64,000 nucleotides of DNA from Liolophura sinensis (GCF_032854445.1 NC_088304.1:6149704-6213703); one strand, 5' to 3'. Numbered from the stretch's first letter, positions 1-12,740 are shown. The notes: generated by a model not told the origin, from the letters alone. Program-made: numbers and translations.

Positions 1-226
1 ACCAGGTGGCACAAGCTTTTATAGATGACGTAAGTTGTGTACTGTGCAGTGGAGACTAAGCTATAGGGAAGTTGCATACTTCTAGGTAATGAACTTCTGC
101 TACAACCTATTAAAGAGCTCAATCAGCATGAATGAACATGGTGTCATCAAAATTCTGTGTTCACAGAGATACACATAAATTTCGAAAATTGTCCAAATAG
201 CTGACCACCAACAATCCACTACTAAC

Positions 227-1830
227 CAGAGGTCCTAAGAATCTCCTTGACCATTTCTGGGTGGGACGGGAGAACCTGGATGATGAATGGGCCAATCAAT
301 GCTAGGGATACGTATGGGAACTTTGCTGTGTGCTCTCTCTGCCAGGCAAGACCCGCTTCGTTAGGACCTGGGTACTGAAATTACAATGAAAACTATGTAA
401 TTTAAAGTGTATTAAATATATGCAGATCAAGATCAGTTAGACACATGAGTAATAAAACCCAGAAACTTAAATTGTTCTATTGTGTACAACATTGGCATGT
501 ATTTACTTATTTCATTGATTGTTTAAGCTGTACTGAGAAGCTTTTCTCTTAATATATGAAATGGCAGTCAGGGTTATGGATGGAGGACACCAGACATGCC
601 AGAGAGCCACAGTCCTTTGCTAGATACCTAAAACCTCAGCCCAAAGAGGGAGATAAATGGATTGGAACTTGCAACCTTTAAACTGAGCACGAAAAGAAAT
701 TACAATCTGCACAATAAAATTCACGAATATGCTCAGATACACAAATGTATATATGGTGTCCATAATCAATGACATACTTGTATTTTTACCAACTAGAAAC
801 AAAAATTGACTTTTGAGTTTGTACTCTTTTATCTGTGAACGTAGAAAAAAGTCTTCATGTTGGGCAACTATATCTGATTACATTTGCTGTTAAATGGGCC
901 CCTGCTAAAACTTTCACAAAAAGTTATTTTAATAGAACAGACGAAGGATGAAAAAAACTGAGGTGCAGGAAGTTTGCGGAACTTATGAAGCAGTGTCATT
1001 TGTGTATCCAGAACATGGAGAGACAGGTGATTAGCAAATTAATTAACATTTTGACTGATCACATGATGCAGAAGGGCTATTTTTACCTTTTATAATAATC
1101 CTGACAAAAGAGTTTGATCTTGAAACTGATCTCCCCAAATTAATGTGATATCTTAACATAAACCCCTAAGGTTATACAGAAATCTGCTTGTCACCTTGCT
1201 TAAAATGTCTCAAATGAAGCTGAAGATCGGCCTTTCTCATAAGTGAAATAACCTCCTGGTAGGCCTACCAATTTGGTTGGTTTATGACAATGTAACAGGG
1301 TGATATATAACTTAGCACTGTCTACCCCAGTTAGCAAGCCCCATCACACTTGGCCCTGTGGAGCAGGGTTGCTTGGGTGGCTTATAGAGCAGGCCATGAT
1401 GCTTTGGTGGACCTTGTGTTTGTTTGACGCTCCTTTACCACGAGGAAGTGACTAGGAAAACGGGGGGTTGAATGTAATAGGGTAATATATAAGCGTTATC
1501 TACCTCCAGTATGGAGGAAATTTCTCTTCAGTCAGTCAAGTGGTACAAGAGTGGAATCCAAACCCAGAGATCCCTGGTTCAAATCCCCAGCTGGTAAGCC
1601 CCATGAGTACAAAAATATCATAGATGTTTCCCAAGCCTCAGAATTTCCAACAGATTAATTCTCACCTCTAGAATATGCCCCCACAGCCAGTGTGGAGGGA
1701 AACAGGGGATGTCAGATAACATCTTCATCTTTCTCCAGAACCGGACTCCACGGCTCACTAACTTGATCAGGCTGTAGAGGACACAAGCTGAGAAAACCAC
1801 AGCTAAACCAAACATCCAAATGTCAGCCAT
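227..1830 (-). CDS. Cytochrome P450, CYP4-like, first two exons (gene continues off the left edge)
   Basis: Exon 1 is 1666-1830 (55 codons) and begins MADIWMFGLAVVFSACVLYS, a hydrophobic N-terminal anchor typical of microsomal P450s, followed by a basic stretch and the motif FPPHWLWGHILE, which matches the proline hinge and HWLxGH region of family-4 enzymes. The donor is GAG|GTGAGA. Exon 2 is 227-374 (acceptor TTTCAG, donor CTG|GTTAGT) and reads YPGPNEAGLAWQREHTAKFP, then IGPFIIQVLPSHPEMVKEIL, which is where CYP4 proteins carry their first beta-sheet region. The junction is phase 0 and exon 2 ends in phase 1. The I-helix and heme-binding Cys are not in the window. The enzyme would be a membrane-bound monooxygenase, with fatty-acid-like substrates known for the family. 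I chose the ATG at 1830 over the in-frame one at 1842 because it has a purine at -3 and G at +4. Family call fairly sure; subfamily unknown. Confidence 0.82.
375..1665 (-). other. Intron 1 of the P450 gene
   Basis: Sequence between the two P450 exons. AT-rich and without a convincing exon. The short open frame at 620-802 has no family resemblance and no splice context. Positions 1-226 would lie in intron 2 and show no recognisable third P450 exon. Confidence 0.6.
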
Positions 1831-2473
1831 CTCTGAAAGCATGAAAAAACTACATGTATATATAAATATAGATGATGGAAAATTTATACTACACTGTATG
1901 TTACATGTATATTTGAGACTGAACATCTGAGGATTTGCTGTTTTACTGTTTACTTGTCCAAGGCTCAACCCACACACACACAAGTGAAAGTGTTTATTTG
2001 TCTAATTAACTAGAGAGTAACATGTAATACAAAATAGCTTGGCGGCTTGAAATATTTAAAATATTTTAGTTGTCTTACATAGCTCTACTATACAGGGCTT
2101 TGCTTTCATCACTTTTCACCTGAATCAAGATGGATTCCCTTAAATATTTGCTTTGTGAAAAGCTACCAGAATCTATCAAATCTATTACCACCAAGCAGCA
2201 CTTCCAAACCAAGGTTTTAATGCATACAAATGTATAAAAGTAAACCAATTTTAGGTATTCCATGTTCCCAACTTTTATAATGATCTGAAACATTGTATAT
2301 TCTACTGAAATAAAAACATGAGTTCAAATATCAATTCGAATGCAAGAAGATTCGCAAATATTTGGCTTACAGGACTTAGGACAAGAAGCCAGTTTTAATC
2401 ACATCTTAGCAACACTTCAAAATATCCAAGATAACCAATCTTCAAACTGAATCTGCAATCAACCTTACAGATG

Positions 2474-2649
2474 TGCTTGCTGGCTTCCTCTCCGGCCGTA
2501 CGTGGCAGGGTCTGACATCAACCTGCGGATAGCCGTGGGTTTCCCCCGGGCTCTGAACCGTTTCCTCACACCATAATGCTGGCCGCCGTCGTATAAGTGA
2601 AATATTCTTGTGAACGGCGTCAAACACCAATCAAAAAAATAAATAAATA
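2474..2649 (+). mobile_element. SINE family 1, 5'-truncated copy
   Basis: Starts within the SINE body (CTGGCTTCCTCTCCGGCCGT), runs through TGCTGGCCGCCGTCGTATAA and ends with AACACCAATCAA plus an (AAAT)n tail. The tRNA-like head is missing. The open frame on the opposite strand is only the SINE body. Confidence 0.85.
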
Positions 2650-3214
2650 TGAATAAACACGCTCACTCTCGGATGAAAGTATTGATCAATTTGCGTCATA
2701 ATGTTGATTGCTGATTGTTAAGTTGTTGTTGTTCTCACTCGTCGGGACGCTAAATGCTTCAACTATTACCTTTTATCTAAGGACCCAGGTACTGTTACTT
2801 TATCCAGGTGTTGTCATGTGTAAGTCAGTAGGTAAGATAAACAACAATAAACAAGATGACACTAAAAAAATATGAAATATCGGAACGATGTTGTCAGCCC
2901 TTTGTGGAACCTTTGATCCCGTGCTCGTCACAACACAATGTGTGCAAGAGTGCATGCAAGAAGGATTAATTATCCGACACGGACTACGACAGATGAAAAT
3001 GTATACTAACACCAAACCAACTGAAAAAAAAAAAGTGAGGGAAAAAAAAACATAACATAACAAAACAAAAAACAATAACAACAACAACAAAAAAACAACC
3101 ATGATATACTACTGCTGGGACTTGGCTGACACAAACGTCTAAGGTTTAAAAAATATTTAACACATGCATGTAGGCTGGATGTAATCCTGTTATATACTGT
3201 CATCCAGGAAGAAA

Positions 3215-4808
3215 CCAGCTGGGGGTTTGTTAGTGTAATGGGGCTTAGCATCTGGGGATTTGAGTCCGGGGGTTTGTTCGTGTAATAGGGCTTACCAACT
3301 GGGGATTTATTAGTGTAACGGGGCTTCCTAGCTGGGGATTTGTTAGTGTAGCGGGGCTTTTCAGCTGGGGATTTGTTAGTGTAACGGGTCTAACCAGCTG
3401 GGGGGTTTGTTAGTGTAACGGGGCTTACCAGGTGGGGATTTGTTAGTGTAACGGGGCTTACCAGCTGGGGATTTGAGTCAGGGGGTTTGTTAGTTAACCG
3501 GGCTTATTAGCTGGGGATTTGAGTCAGGGGGTTTGTAAATGTAACAGAGCGTACCAGCTGAGGATTTGATTCAGGGGTTTATTAGTGTAACGGGGCTTAC
3601 GAGCTGGGGATTTGTTAGTGTAAGGGGGCTTACCAGCTGGGGAGTTTGTAGTGTAACGGGGCTTACCAGCTGGGGATATGAGTTCGGGGGTTTGTTAGTG
3701 TAACGGGGCTTGTCAGCTGGGGATTTGAGTCAGGGGGTTGGTTAGTGTCATGGGGCTTACCAGCTGGGGATTTGTTAGTGTCATGGGGCTTACCAGCCGG
3801 GGATCTGTTAGTGTAACGCGGCTTATTAACTGGGGATTTCAGTCAGAGATGTTGTAAGTGTAACGGGGCGTACCAGTTGAGGATTTGAGTCAGGGGGTTT
3901 GTTAGTGTAATGGGGCTTACCAGCTGGGGATTTGTTAGTGTAGCGGGGCTTACCAGCTGGGGATATGAGTCAGGGGGTTTGTTAGTGTAATGGGGCTTAC
4001 CAGCTGGGGATTTGTTAGTGTAGCGGGGCTTACCAGCTGTGGATATGAGTCAGCGGGGTTTGTTAGTGTAATGGGGGCTTACCAGGCGGGGATATGTGTC
4101 CGAGGGTTTGTTAGTGTAACGGGGCTTGTCAGCTGGGGATTTGAGTCAGGGGATTGTTAGTGTAATGGGGCTTACCAGCTGGAGATCTGTTAGTGTAACG
4201 CGGCTTATTAGCTGGGGATTTGAGTCAGGGGGTTTGTAAGTGTAACGGGGTGGGGGGTGGGGGGGGGGGGGTACCAGCTGGGGATTTGAGTCAGGGTATT
4301 TGTTAGTGTAACGGGGCTTACCAACTGGGGATATGTATCCGTGGGTTTGTTAGTGTAACGGGGCTTGTAAGCTGGGGATTTGAGTCAGGGGGTTTGTTAG
4401 TGTAATGGGGCTTACCAGCTGGGGATTTGTTAGTGTAAGGGGGCTTACGAGCTGGGGATTTGTTAGTGTAACGGGCCTTACCAGTTGGGGGTTTCAGTCG
4501 GGGGTTTGTTAGTGTAACGGGGCTTACCAACTGGGGATTTGTTAGTGTAACGGGACTTCCCAGCTGGGGATTTGTTAGTGTAGCGGGGCTTACCAACTGG
4601 GGATTTGAATCAGGGCGTTTGTTATTATAAAGGGGCTTACCAGTTGGGGTTGTTAGTATAACAGGGTTAGTGTAACGGGGCTTACCATCTGGGGGTTTGA
4701 GTCAGGGAATTTGTTAGTATAACAGAGCTTACCAGCATGGGATTTGTTAGTATAACAGGGCTTACCAGCTTGGGTTTGTCAGCGGATTTGTTAGTATAAC
4801 AGGCTTGG
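3215..4808. repeat. G-rich minisatellite, about 33-bp and 46-bp units
   Basis: About 1.6 kb of imperfect copies of a unit with GGGGATTTGTTAGTGTAACG followed by GGGCTTACCAGCT. A longer variant carries an extra GAGTCAGGGGG segment. The run around 4251-4271 expands to a long G tract. Because 33 is a multiple of three, one minus-strand frame stays open and gives repeats of TLTNPQLVSPV; this is not evidence for a gene. The many G runs could form G-quadruplexes on the plus strand. Confidence 0.95.
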
Positions 4809-5796
4809 CATTTGAGTTCTTCAGTTTCATGTAATTATTCACTTCAATTGGTATGTGGTTTTATAGATACAGAGCTAGGGTATACTGTGCGTCAACGCAA
4901 GTCGGGATTTAATTGTTTTAGGGGCAGAGTGTGTTTCGAAGTTTTGTGAGCTTAGGTGAATTATGCGTATTCTCTTACATACAGCTATATGCTGACCTTA
5001 CATGTACGTTTGCCATATTTGGGTCAACAGGGAAGCGGGTCAGATGCTTATCGCGAATTACAAGTCACACACTGAATGAAAATATGGTTTACCGGATACA
5101 TCCAACAGGCATTAGACGGGACAAATTATAGTTCATTACTAACGACAAATTTGACCAACTCAGACTGACAACCTATTTCTGTGTGATTTATCTGTCTACA
5201 TAATTTGGGTTTTTATCTGATTTTGCGACAATGGATATTGTTACCCTGTATATAGTTCAATTAGACCGATTCGGTATAGTTTTAACCCACGCTCACATCA
5301 CAGATATTGTCAATAGGGGCCAGTATATGAGGTCGGCACGAGGCCTACGGCCATGTGCATCAGAAACTGAGACCAATTATACAGTTATTATTACTAATCT
5401 CCAAAGGGCTAGTCCATGACAGAATTTCCGGGCTACACAAAGAGGTTCAAACTTCAGTAAACACGTTTCAGTTCGTGTTCGGCTGTAATGCTACAGTGCT
5501 TGTGCATACCGGTGCAGCATCGGCACGCTGTGTTTTATGACCGCACATGTTCAAAAGCTGTCACGCTCTACCGGGAATAACAAAGCAGCACGTGCATGCC
5601 TTTGGGTTATGGTACTTGTTATAAACGAAGACCATACACTGAATGTAAATGAATGTAATTGTTGTCTTTTTTCATTTGTGCACCTCTTAAATATGTCCAC
5701 TAGCGCACTTCATATGTTTTGTTTACATGCCCACCTCCAATAGATGGCCAGAGGCGCATCTCCTAAATGCCCACAAGCACACCTCCTGTATGCATT

Positions 5797-6058
5797 GATT
5801 TATTTATTTGATTGGTGTTTTACGCCGTACTCAAGAATATCTCACTTATACGACGGCGGTCAGCATTATGGTGGGTGGAAACCGGGCAGAGCCCGGGGGG
5901 AAACCCACGACCATCCGTAGGCTGCTGCCACACCTTCCCGTACGGTCGGAGAGGAAGCCAGCATGAGCTGGACTTGAACTCACAGCGACCGCATTGGTGA
6001 GAGACTCCTGGGTCATTACGCTGTGCTAGCGCGCTAACTAACTGAGCCACGGAGGCCC
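5797..6058 (-). mobile_element. SINE family 1, full-length copy
   Basis: A tRNA-derived SINE on the minus strand. The head at the right end reads GGGCCTCCGTGGCTCAGTTA, with an A-box (TGGCTCAGTTAG) and a B-box (GTGAGTTCAAGTCC). The body follows, then the 3' tail with AACACCAATCAAATAAATAA. Layout resembles the molluscan V-SINE family described as RUDI; that name is from memory. Confidence 0.9.
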
Positions 6059-6071
6059 ATAAGTATGCATA

Positions 6072-6200
6072 GATTTATTTATTTATTTGATTGGTGTTTT
6101 ACGCCGTTCTCAAGAATATTTCACTTATACGACGGCGGTCAGCATTATGGTGGGTGGAAACCGGGCACAGCCCGGGGGAAACCCACGACCATCCGCAGGG
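6072..6200 (-). mobile_element. SINE family 1, 5'-truncated copy with target-site duplication
   Basis: Tail half only, 13 bp from the preceding copy. It is flanked by AGTATGCATAGA on the left and AGTATGTATAGA on the right, an approximately 12-bp duplication with one mismatch. This indicates an independent retroposition that stopped short of the head. Confidence 0.8.
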
Positions 6201-6295
6201 TAGTATGTATAGAGGCGTACCTCCTATATACCCACAACCTTATATGACTTTTGTACCTTTTCTCATTCTCCATTTTTTAGGGGCCGGTGAAGTGT

Positions 6296-6313
6296 GGGGG
6301 GGGGGGGGGGGGG
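6296..6313. repeat. Poly-G tract (18 G)
   Basis: Uninterrupted run of 18 G. No adjoining gene. Confidence 0.95.
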
Positions 6314-7087
6314 TAGGGCTTGGTTTTCGATTGGCATTTCATTTTCACTGAAACTCGGCGTTCACCAGATCAAGAAAGCTCAACACAACTCAGCTGATCG
6401 TATGTGGAGCTCGTTCAAGAATGCAACTCCATTCTCTCCGCATAGCTTACTCCACTGCTTAGGACACACCGTAACGGTCATCGTGACGGTCATCGTAACA
6501 GCCTAAATGCGTATGTCGAGTTTTATATGCTCTTTTTTAGCACTTTACTACCCTTGGGTGAACATGCCTGTCAAAATTTATATTTAAAATTTTCACAAAC
6601 TGGAGCTTCATAGCCAAATTAAACAAAGGAATTGCATTAAGTATACCAATGATCTCGTGCAGAAATTCAGAAATATGTCTGTTATACATTTTGAAGAGCA
6701 GTGCATGTAGCTACGCGGTCAGGAGAAAAAAATGACCCACAGCAATTGGCTGCAAGCATATCAATCACTGGCCAATAGAATGTAGCATTTATCTAGGAAC
6801 CAATTAACATTGTTTTGTACAATTATGCCGGATGAAAATACACCTTTCAACATCTGTTTCCCTCCAGGGAGCTGTTCATGTAACAACTACATACTATTAC
6901 AAGAATGACTTAATCTGCAGCAGGCGTACATTACATATATTGTGTACTGTAAGACCGTAAGCCGGTAATTTCTGTTTTGTATGAAGTTTGTATAACGGGC
7001 GATATATCTTGCATTTTGTACAAAAAAGCTGTGTCAAAATATGTTCAGAACATAAAGCAATATGAAACTTTGTATTATTTATGGTAC

Positions 7088-7535
7088 TCAGTCTGTCTCT
7101 CTGTCTGTCTACCAGCTCTGTGTCAGAATGTGTGTCAGTGCATGTGTCCATCTGCTTGTCTCTGCCCATCTGTCTGTCTGCCTGTCCTCATGTCTGCTTA
7201 TCCAACTGTCTGTCCGTCTGCCCGTTCACCTTTCTGTCTGTCTGCTCATCTTTCTGTCTGCCTGCCAATCTATCTGTCTGCCTGCCCATCTCCCTGCCCA
7301 TCTCTCTGCCCATCTGTGTGCTTGCCCATCTGTCAATCTGCCTGCCCATCTCTCTGTCTGCTTGCCCATCTGTCAATCTGCCTGCCCATCTCTCTGTCTG
7401 CTTGTCCATCTGTCTGCCTGCCCATCTGTCGGTCCGTCTGTCTGCCCTTCTGTCTGCTTGCCCATCTCTCAATCTTCCTGCCCATCTGCCTGTGTGTCCG
7501 CCCATCTACCTATCTGTCCACCTGTCTGTCTGTCT
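7088..7535. repeat. CTGT / CTGCCCATCT-rich tandem repeat
   Basis: Imperfect repeats of TGTCTGCCTGCCCATCTGTC and shorter CTGT steps. All three plus-strand frames and one minus frame stay open (Cys/Leu/Ser/Pro-rich or Arg/Asp/Gly-rich peptides), as expected of a simple repeat without stop codons. No gene is called. Confidence 0.93.
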
Positions 7536-7751
7536 GTGCTCCACAACGGTTCATCCAATCGAATTCACACTTATTGGGTAGCTTACTGAGCACCCAAGGG
7601 AATACTGTGGATTAAATTCCTATAAAGGTGAGATTTGCTGATGTAAATTAGACAGAGATGATGTCAGGAAATGGCCTACGTACTTTTTAACATTTTTTCT
7701 CCTTATTTTTTGTCTTTTAGTTATTTCATCTCATTTATTTATTCATCTTTT

Positions 7752-7988
7752 GGGGCGTCGGTGGCAGAGAGGTCTTTCTCCAATGCGTTCGTGGTGAATT
7801 CAAGTCCAGTTCATGCTGGCTTCCTCTCCGGCTGTACGTGGAAAGGTGTGTCAGCAACCTGCGGATGGCCGTGGGTTTTCGCAAGGATCTGCCTTACTTC
7901 CTCCCACCAAAATGCTGGTCGACGTCGCATAAGTGAAATATTTTTGACAGTGGTGTAAAACACCAATCAAATGAATAGATAAATAAAT
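7752..7988 (+). mobile_element. SINE family 1, near full-length diverged copy
   Basis: Head GGGGCGTCGGTGGCAGAGAG, B-box region GTGAATTCAAGTCC, body with CTGGCTTCCTCTCCGG, and tail AACACCAATCAAATGAATAG. Divergence is higher than in the copies at 14.0 and 37.1 kb, so this is an older insertion. Confidence 0.85.
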
Positions 7989-8642
7989 CAGTAAATCAAT
8001 ACATGTAATAAGTTTTTTATTTTTAGTTGTTGTTGATGTTTTTGTCGCCACCTATAATAAGTTACTATGACACTGGATCACGCCAACACGTGTGTAAATG
8101 TTTCCGTGCTGGACGATGCTATTTTTCCTGTAGATATCTTCAAGCTGGAAGGCTTACATCACCATTTATCATCCTCAATTATGTAATTATCACAGCTGCA
8201 ATGCCCACAGTTTACATGCTCTTACACGTTCATACATTTCACGGTGATACCTTGACAGATTAATGTCACAGTTTGCAGTAATTTGTTCGCCCGCAGATAG
8301 GTCCAATCTGGGAGCCTTTGAATGCTGTTTTGTAACATCAAAGTTTCTTTCAAAGTGAACTGTAACTGTTGGGCCTGCATGTATTCAGCGGGGTCGTGCA
8401 GTTGGTAAATGTCATCAAGGGCTCGTTTTACAAAATGATTTCTGAGTTTACGTTAAAATTGTAATCCAAATTTAACTCGTAAATATAAGCATCAAATCGA
8501 TATGTAATCGTGACCGTCGTTTCCTTACTGTTCATCATGGTAGTACAATTACACCCACGTTTGTATCCACCTTCAGATATTTGGTTTTCTAAATAAGATT
8601 AAAGTTTTTGGACTTGTGAACTCTTCCCAGCGCTACGAAGAA

Positions 8643-9165
8643 TGAATATGACGGATGATTAGGGCTTAGACGCCATATTAACAATATTCGAGCCAGATCG
8701 TGTCGAGAAGAAAAGGAAACAAGGAAACAGCTATGGCTTTCAACACGAGAGTAAACCATATACTTTCAAAAATATCATCTGTAAAATTTAACAGAAAAGC
8801 CCTTGTTTGATTGAATGAATAAATGATTATGGCTTAACGCCACATCGGCAATATTTCAGCCATATCGTGGCGATGTTTGATTGATGTAGAATGTATTTTG
8901 TTATAACAGTTTAACATAACAAACATATTCTGTTAATTTAACATAAAGAAAATAAAAACAAAACAATATCAGACAAAGAGGATATTATGTTGAATATCAC
9001 ACGGTATTATGCTGTAAACACAGAACACATTCAAGTATCACTCAAAGAGCGTCCTTTAAAATTCTAAAGGTTGAAGGATTTTACTACGTGGTCCACACCA
9101 GGATTCAAACTCAGGCCTCAGCAGCCGAAGTCCAGTGATCTACCAACTGAGCTGAAGGGAAATTC
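8643..9165 (-). mobile_element. SINE family 3 remnants (tail copies plus tRNA-like head)
   Basis: Two tail-like blocks, 8643-8705 and 8812-8880, share (on the minus strand) a core of CGATATGGCTGAAATATTGC followed by a GGCGTTAAGCCATAATCAT-type end. A tRNA-like head with A-box AGCTCAGTTGG and B-box GAGTTTGAATCC lies at about 9085-9165 on the same strand, consistent with one minus-strand SINE of about 350 bp. A third tail copy sits at 36528-36592. The head is not a functional tRNA because the acceptor stem does not pair. Confidence 0.6.
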
Positions 9166-9365
9166 CTTCTAGCGACTGCTAGTATAAGCACTGGAAAGCT
9201 GCTCCCGTTACAAAGTTAACACATTTGTTTTTGGAGTGTAATCAGAATACAGTTCAAAGCATGAAGGAAACGCATTTAAAAACAGCTGAAAAAAAATAAC
9301 AAATAAGTCAGTTAAAATTTTAAATTCACATTTAAATTACTGTTACCATTGCAAGAAACAAAATC

Positions 9366-9430
9366 CTTGTTTCCTCCCATCACAATGCTGGCCGCCGTCG
9401 AAGAAGTGAAATATTCTTGAGTGCGACCAC
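9366..9430 (+). mobile_element. SINE family 1, short 3' fragment
   Basis: Reads TTTCCTCCCATCACAATGCT, then GCCGCCGTCGAAGAAGTGAA and AATATTCTTGAGT. Only the 3' part of the body is kept. Confidence 0.75.
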
Positions 9431-9599
9431 AACCAAAGACATGGCCTTGATATTCCAGTACAGGCCTATAATTCATTCACCTTTTTAAAAAAAACAAATG
9501 CAGCACAGAATCATAACGAACTATACCACGACGGTCTCCAGAAACAGTCCAATTGCATCAATTGATCATAACGAAACTTTTACCAAAGATATATTCAAA

Positions 9600-9785
9600 A
9601 TGTCCCAGGTTCGAATCCAGCTTTCTCTGCGTCGACTTCGGATTTAAGAGGTTTACCATGTGCCTTGAGAAGGGCGGCGGCTTACACCGGTTTCCTCAAC
9701 GCAAAAGCTGAGCCACCATTGCTGAAGTGAGACATTATTCTTGAAGAAGGCGCGTTATAAAACACCACTCAAGTAAGTAAATAAA
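9600..9785 (+). mobile_element. Diverged family-1-like SINE
   Basis: A B-box (GGTTCGAATCC) is followed by a body equivalent to family 1 (CACCGGTTTCCTCAACGC, CACCATTGCTGAAGTGAGAC, TTATTCTTGAAG) and the end AAAACACCACTCAAGTAAGT. It is clearly an older or separate subfamily. Confidence 0.7.
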
Positions 9786-10264
9786 ATACATCAGTTGTAC
9801 ATAAATGTTGACGTCCGGAGGTAGATTTAAATCCTAGTTCACTATCCTGTAGGATAGTTGTAAAAGTGGTCAGTCGACAACTTCCTCTCTTTTTTTTTAG
9901 TATCACATCGCATACACAAATACGCAAATGCTAACCGCTGTGAGGCTGTGAGATTTATACATTGTGTCAGAGGTACAGGCTGATGGACCAATAGCAGTTT
10001 AAACTTTGACGGAAAAAGGGGGATTGTTTTTCTTTAAGAGTGACCCACCTACAAATAACAGATCAATGCGTAATGATGAACGTAACACCTTGATCGAAAT
10101 ACCGCTGGTTTACAGATATATCTTCTTGGTTCTATATTGAACGAGCGAGTCAGTAATTTCACTTCCGTTTGTTATTTTGAAATGCGTGGCGAAGTGTATT
10201 TTTCTGCTGTGGTACATAGTTCCGAAGTACTATGTTAAACGTCTAGCATACATGCGTATCTGAG

Positions 10265-10374
10265 GATGGATTTTGTCATGTCATTGAAGTGATAGACAGA
10301 ACAACTATAAATGTGGTCTGGATGAATTTTGTCAAGTCATTAAAGTGATAGACAGAACAACTATAAATGTGGTA
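10265..10374. repeat. Two-copy tandem duplication, 56-bp unit
   Basis: 10265-10320 and 10321-10374 are near-identical direct repeats sharing GATAGACAGAACAACTATAA. A G-rich stretch follows at about 10470-10510. Confidence 0.9.
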
Positions 10375-11849
10375 TTCGCAAAATATATGCGATATATTTG
10401 AAAGAAACAATATCTTTGACTCGGTTGAAGATTGCATGGTTTGGTGCATGTGGAGAGAAGCTGGGAAGGAAGGCGGGGGTGGGGGTGGGGGGAGGAGCGG
10501 GAAAGTGGGGGATCATAAACTGAGTGGTGCACATATTAACGAAATGATGCTCATTCTATGTTCCTGGCCCAGGGATTAAATCATCTGGATAAACAGCAAT
10601 TAGATCTGAGCTAGAACATCAAATTTCCCGATCATCTAAGCATTCATCAAGGCAGTAACAGTCATCCAATACCTATCTGAAAATGAGTTATGAATTATAG
10701 TTTTAGAATGCGTTTCTTCTCCCATATAGCCTACAAGAGATACTACACGTGCCAAATTCTACCATCTAGGTGTCGCCATTCGGTGCCTATATGGCCATGT
10801 GCATAAGAAATGAAACTGTCGTATTAAAATATAGGTCTGATTAGCAAATTAATAAAATTCCTATCCCCAGAAGACCTGTGTGCTCACAACAAATTCTATG
10901 CCCAAGTTATGACTTAACTGAGCATGCATGTACTTTCTAATGTCCGCTACCAGTAAATAGATGTACTACTTGCAGTTGGTAGCGAATCTTTTACTATGGA
11001 CGTACAACGCGTAATAAAATTGTTTATCTATATGGAACAACTATCAGGTCCACCTATAGTCATGGCGTTGTTGAAAAAGAGTATATCTGCCGCCAAAATT
11101 TGCCCAGAAAATGTAGCTATGGAGGTAATTCAAGGTCATAAAGTATTACTCTTCATGTTGAAATTTACATCTCCTAGTTTCTTACCTTTTGATCGAATCT
11201 AAAAACGCTTTTGGGAGATCACCAAACCTGTCAGAATAAAGAAAACTGATAAACCGTTACAAACAAAAGATTAGGTACATTGCACAACATGTATACAAAC
11301 TTGTTGTGAGCTGTAATAATAAGAAATAATTGAACTGATGAGGCAAAAGTTCAGTCGGTTAGAATCTGTCCCGTATTTATAATGTTATAACAGGTATAAC
11401 GTTGATAGCCATGGATATTGACCTTTGTTTACAACGGAACTAGATTTATGAAACACAAAATCTACAATGATGTCTATTTTTGGGTTTCATAGCTATTTTC
11501 ATCTACAAGGCAGTCTGTCGCCGTATGTGTCACGTAATCAAGTGTGTTACAACATAGATACATCCTAAAAATGCGGAACAACATCTGACCGGTTCATGCC
11601 TTCCTGAAGCCTGCTTTCGAAACCGCATAAGTGTGAACGACAACATCCGCACAGGCATGCGCGTGCCGATGACGTCTTGCACGTGCGGTGATCCAGCGTT
11701 CTGGACGTGTTTGAGCGAAGACGTCCGAATGATGTAAGCTGTATTTTAACATCCTTACATGAATACCACATTGTTTGTTTTTTATCTTCCCAGTTGTACT
11801 TTGAGGAGTAGCGCAATTAATAGTAGTGCGTACTAGCTCGCCAGGCATG
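10375..11849. other. Intergenic, no supported gene
   Basis: Short open frames at 10996-11202 and 11565-11816 show no family resemblance, no splice context and no promoter. The only structure seen is the G-rich stretch near 10470-10510. Confidence 0.5.
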
Positions 11850-11937
11850 ATTTCCTCCCACAATAATGCTGGAAGCCGTGGTATAAATGAGATTTTCTTA
11901 AATGCAGTGTAAAACATCAATTTAAAAAAAAAATCAG
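11850..11937 (+). mobile_element. SINE family 1, 3' fragment
   Basis: TTTCCTCCCACAATAATGCT, then AGCCGTGGTATAAATGAGAT and AAAACATCAATTT plus an A-rich tail. Confidence 0.7.
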
Positions 11938-12053
11938 TAAGCATGATTAACGCCATTTACATTTTTGTCGACGATTGAAAAGGTACCCACTGAACACGAA
12001 AACAGCTCCGGTAATAACAGAAGATTGTAAAACAACATAGTTTGCTGAGCAGT

Positions 12054-12215
12054 TATTCAGTTGACAGGTCAGTTAATTAGTTGACAGATCAGGTACTCAG
12101 CTGGCAAACCTGTTACTCAGTTGACAGATCAGTTACTCAGTTGACATATCCGTTACGGCATTCGGTTGATATGCCAGTTACTCTTTTAACACAATAACAG
12201 AGCAATTGCTCATTT
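12054..12215. repeat. Short tandem repeat, unit about 24 bp
   Basis: Imperfect copies of TCAGTTGACAGATCAGTTAC, about six units. Decay increases to the right. Confidence 0.8.
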
Positions 12216-12740
12216 GACAAGTTAGGTACACAACTATAGCGGGCTTCTTACTTCTTCTTACGGCATGAATCCACGCGAGATAAACATCTGAAGTGCTTGC
12301 GGATGTAGATTAGGCGTACTTGTTGGAAACCAGGCCTTACGAATATATTGGTGTTGCTTGAGTAGCATATGGATTAGAAATAGTATACCTATATACCGCC
12401 CACGTACACATGTTAATTTTAGCAAGACTAACAGTGAAATATTAAACTGACCGGTTTTCTAGTTAAAGTCATAGCGGATACGAAGGTCGTTATGGATGGA
12501 TTTATTTATTTAATATGTGTTTAATTTTAAATTGGCCCTTAGGTCCATTAAGGTACGAAGAAGCATATTAAGGGGTAACGTACTTAGCCGTGCATTGTTT
12601 GTCGTCAGCCAGATCATTCGCTCTGCATCACTGAGGGATGGTCCGGATCTCCAAATTTTTAAAGGAGAAGTAGACATAACTAAATAGATCACTTGAAATT
12701 ATGCATAAATATGCTTTGATTTATTTCTGCAAAGACAGTT

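Noticed and set aside
4318-4596. Minus-strand frame with TLTNPQLVSPV repeats
   Set aside because: Product of the 33-bp minisatellite step; no promoter or flanking exon.
5812-6351. Recurring peptides such as LIRRRSALWW and AQRNDPGVSHQC
   Set aside because: Translations of SINE family 1 body and tail, seen again at every other copy.
6977-7615. Long Cys/Leu/Pro-rich open frames in three plus frames and one minus frame
   Set aside because: They lie in a CTGT/CTGCCCATCT repeat that has no stop codons in any of these frames; there is no start context or splice sites.
9085-9165. tRNA-like sequence with A-box and B-box
   Set aside because: The acceptor arms do not pair; it is better explained as the head of a SINE whose tail is at 8.8 kb.
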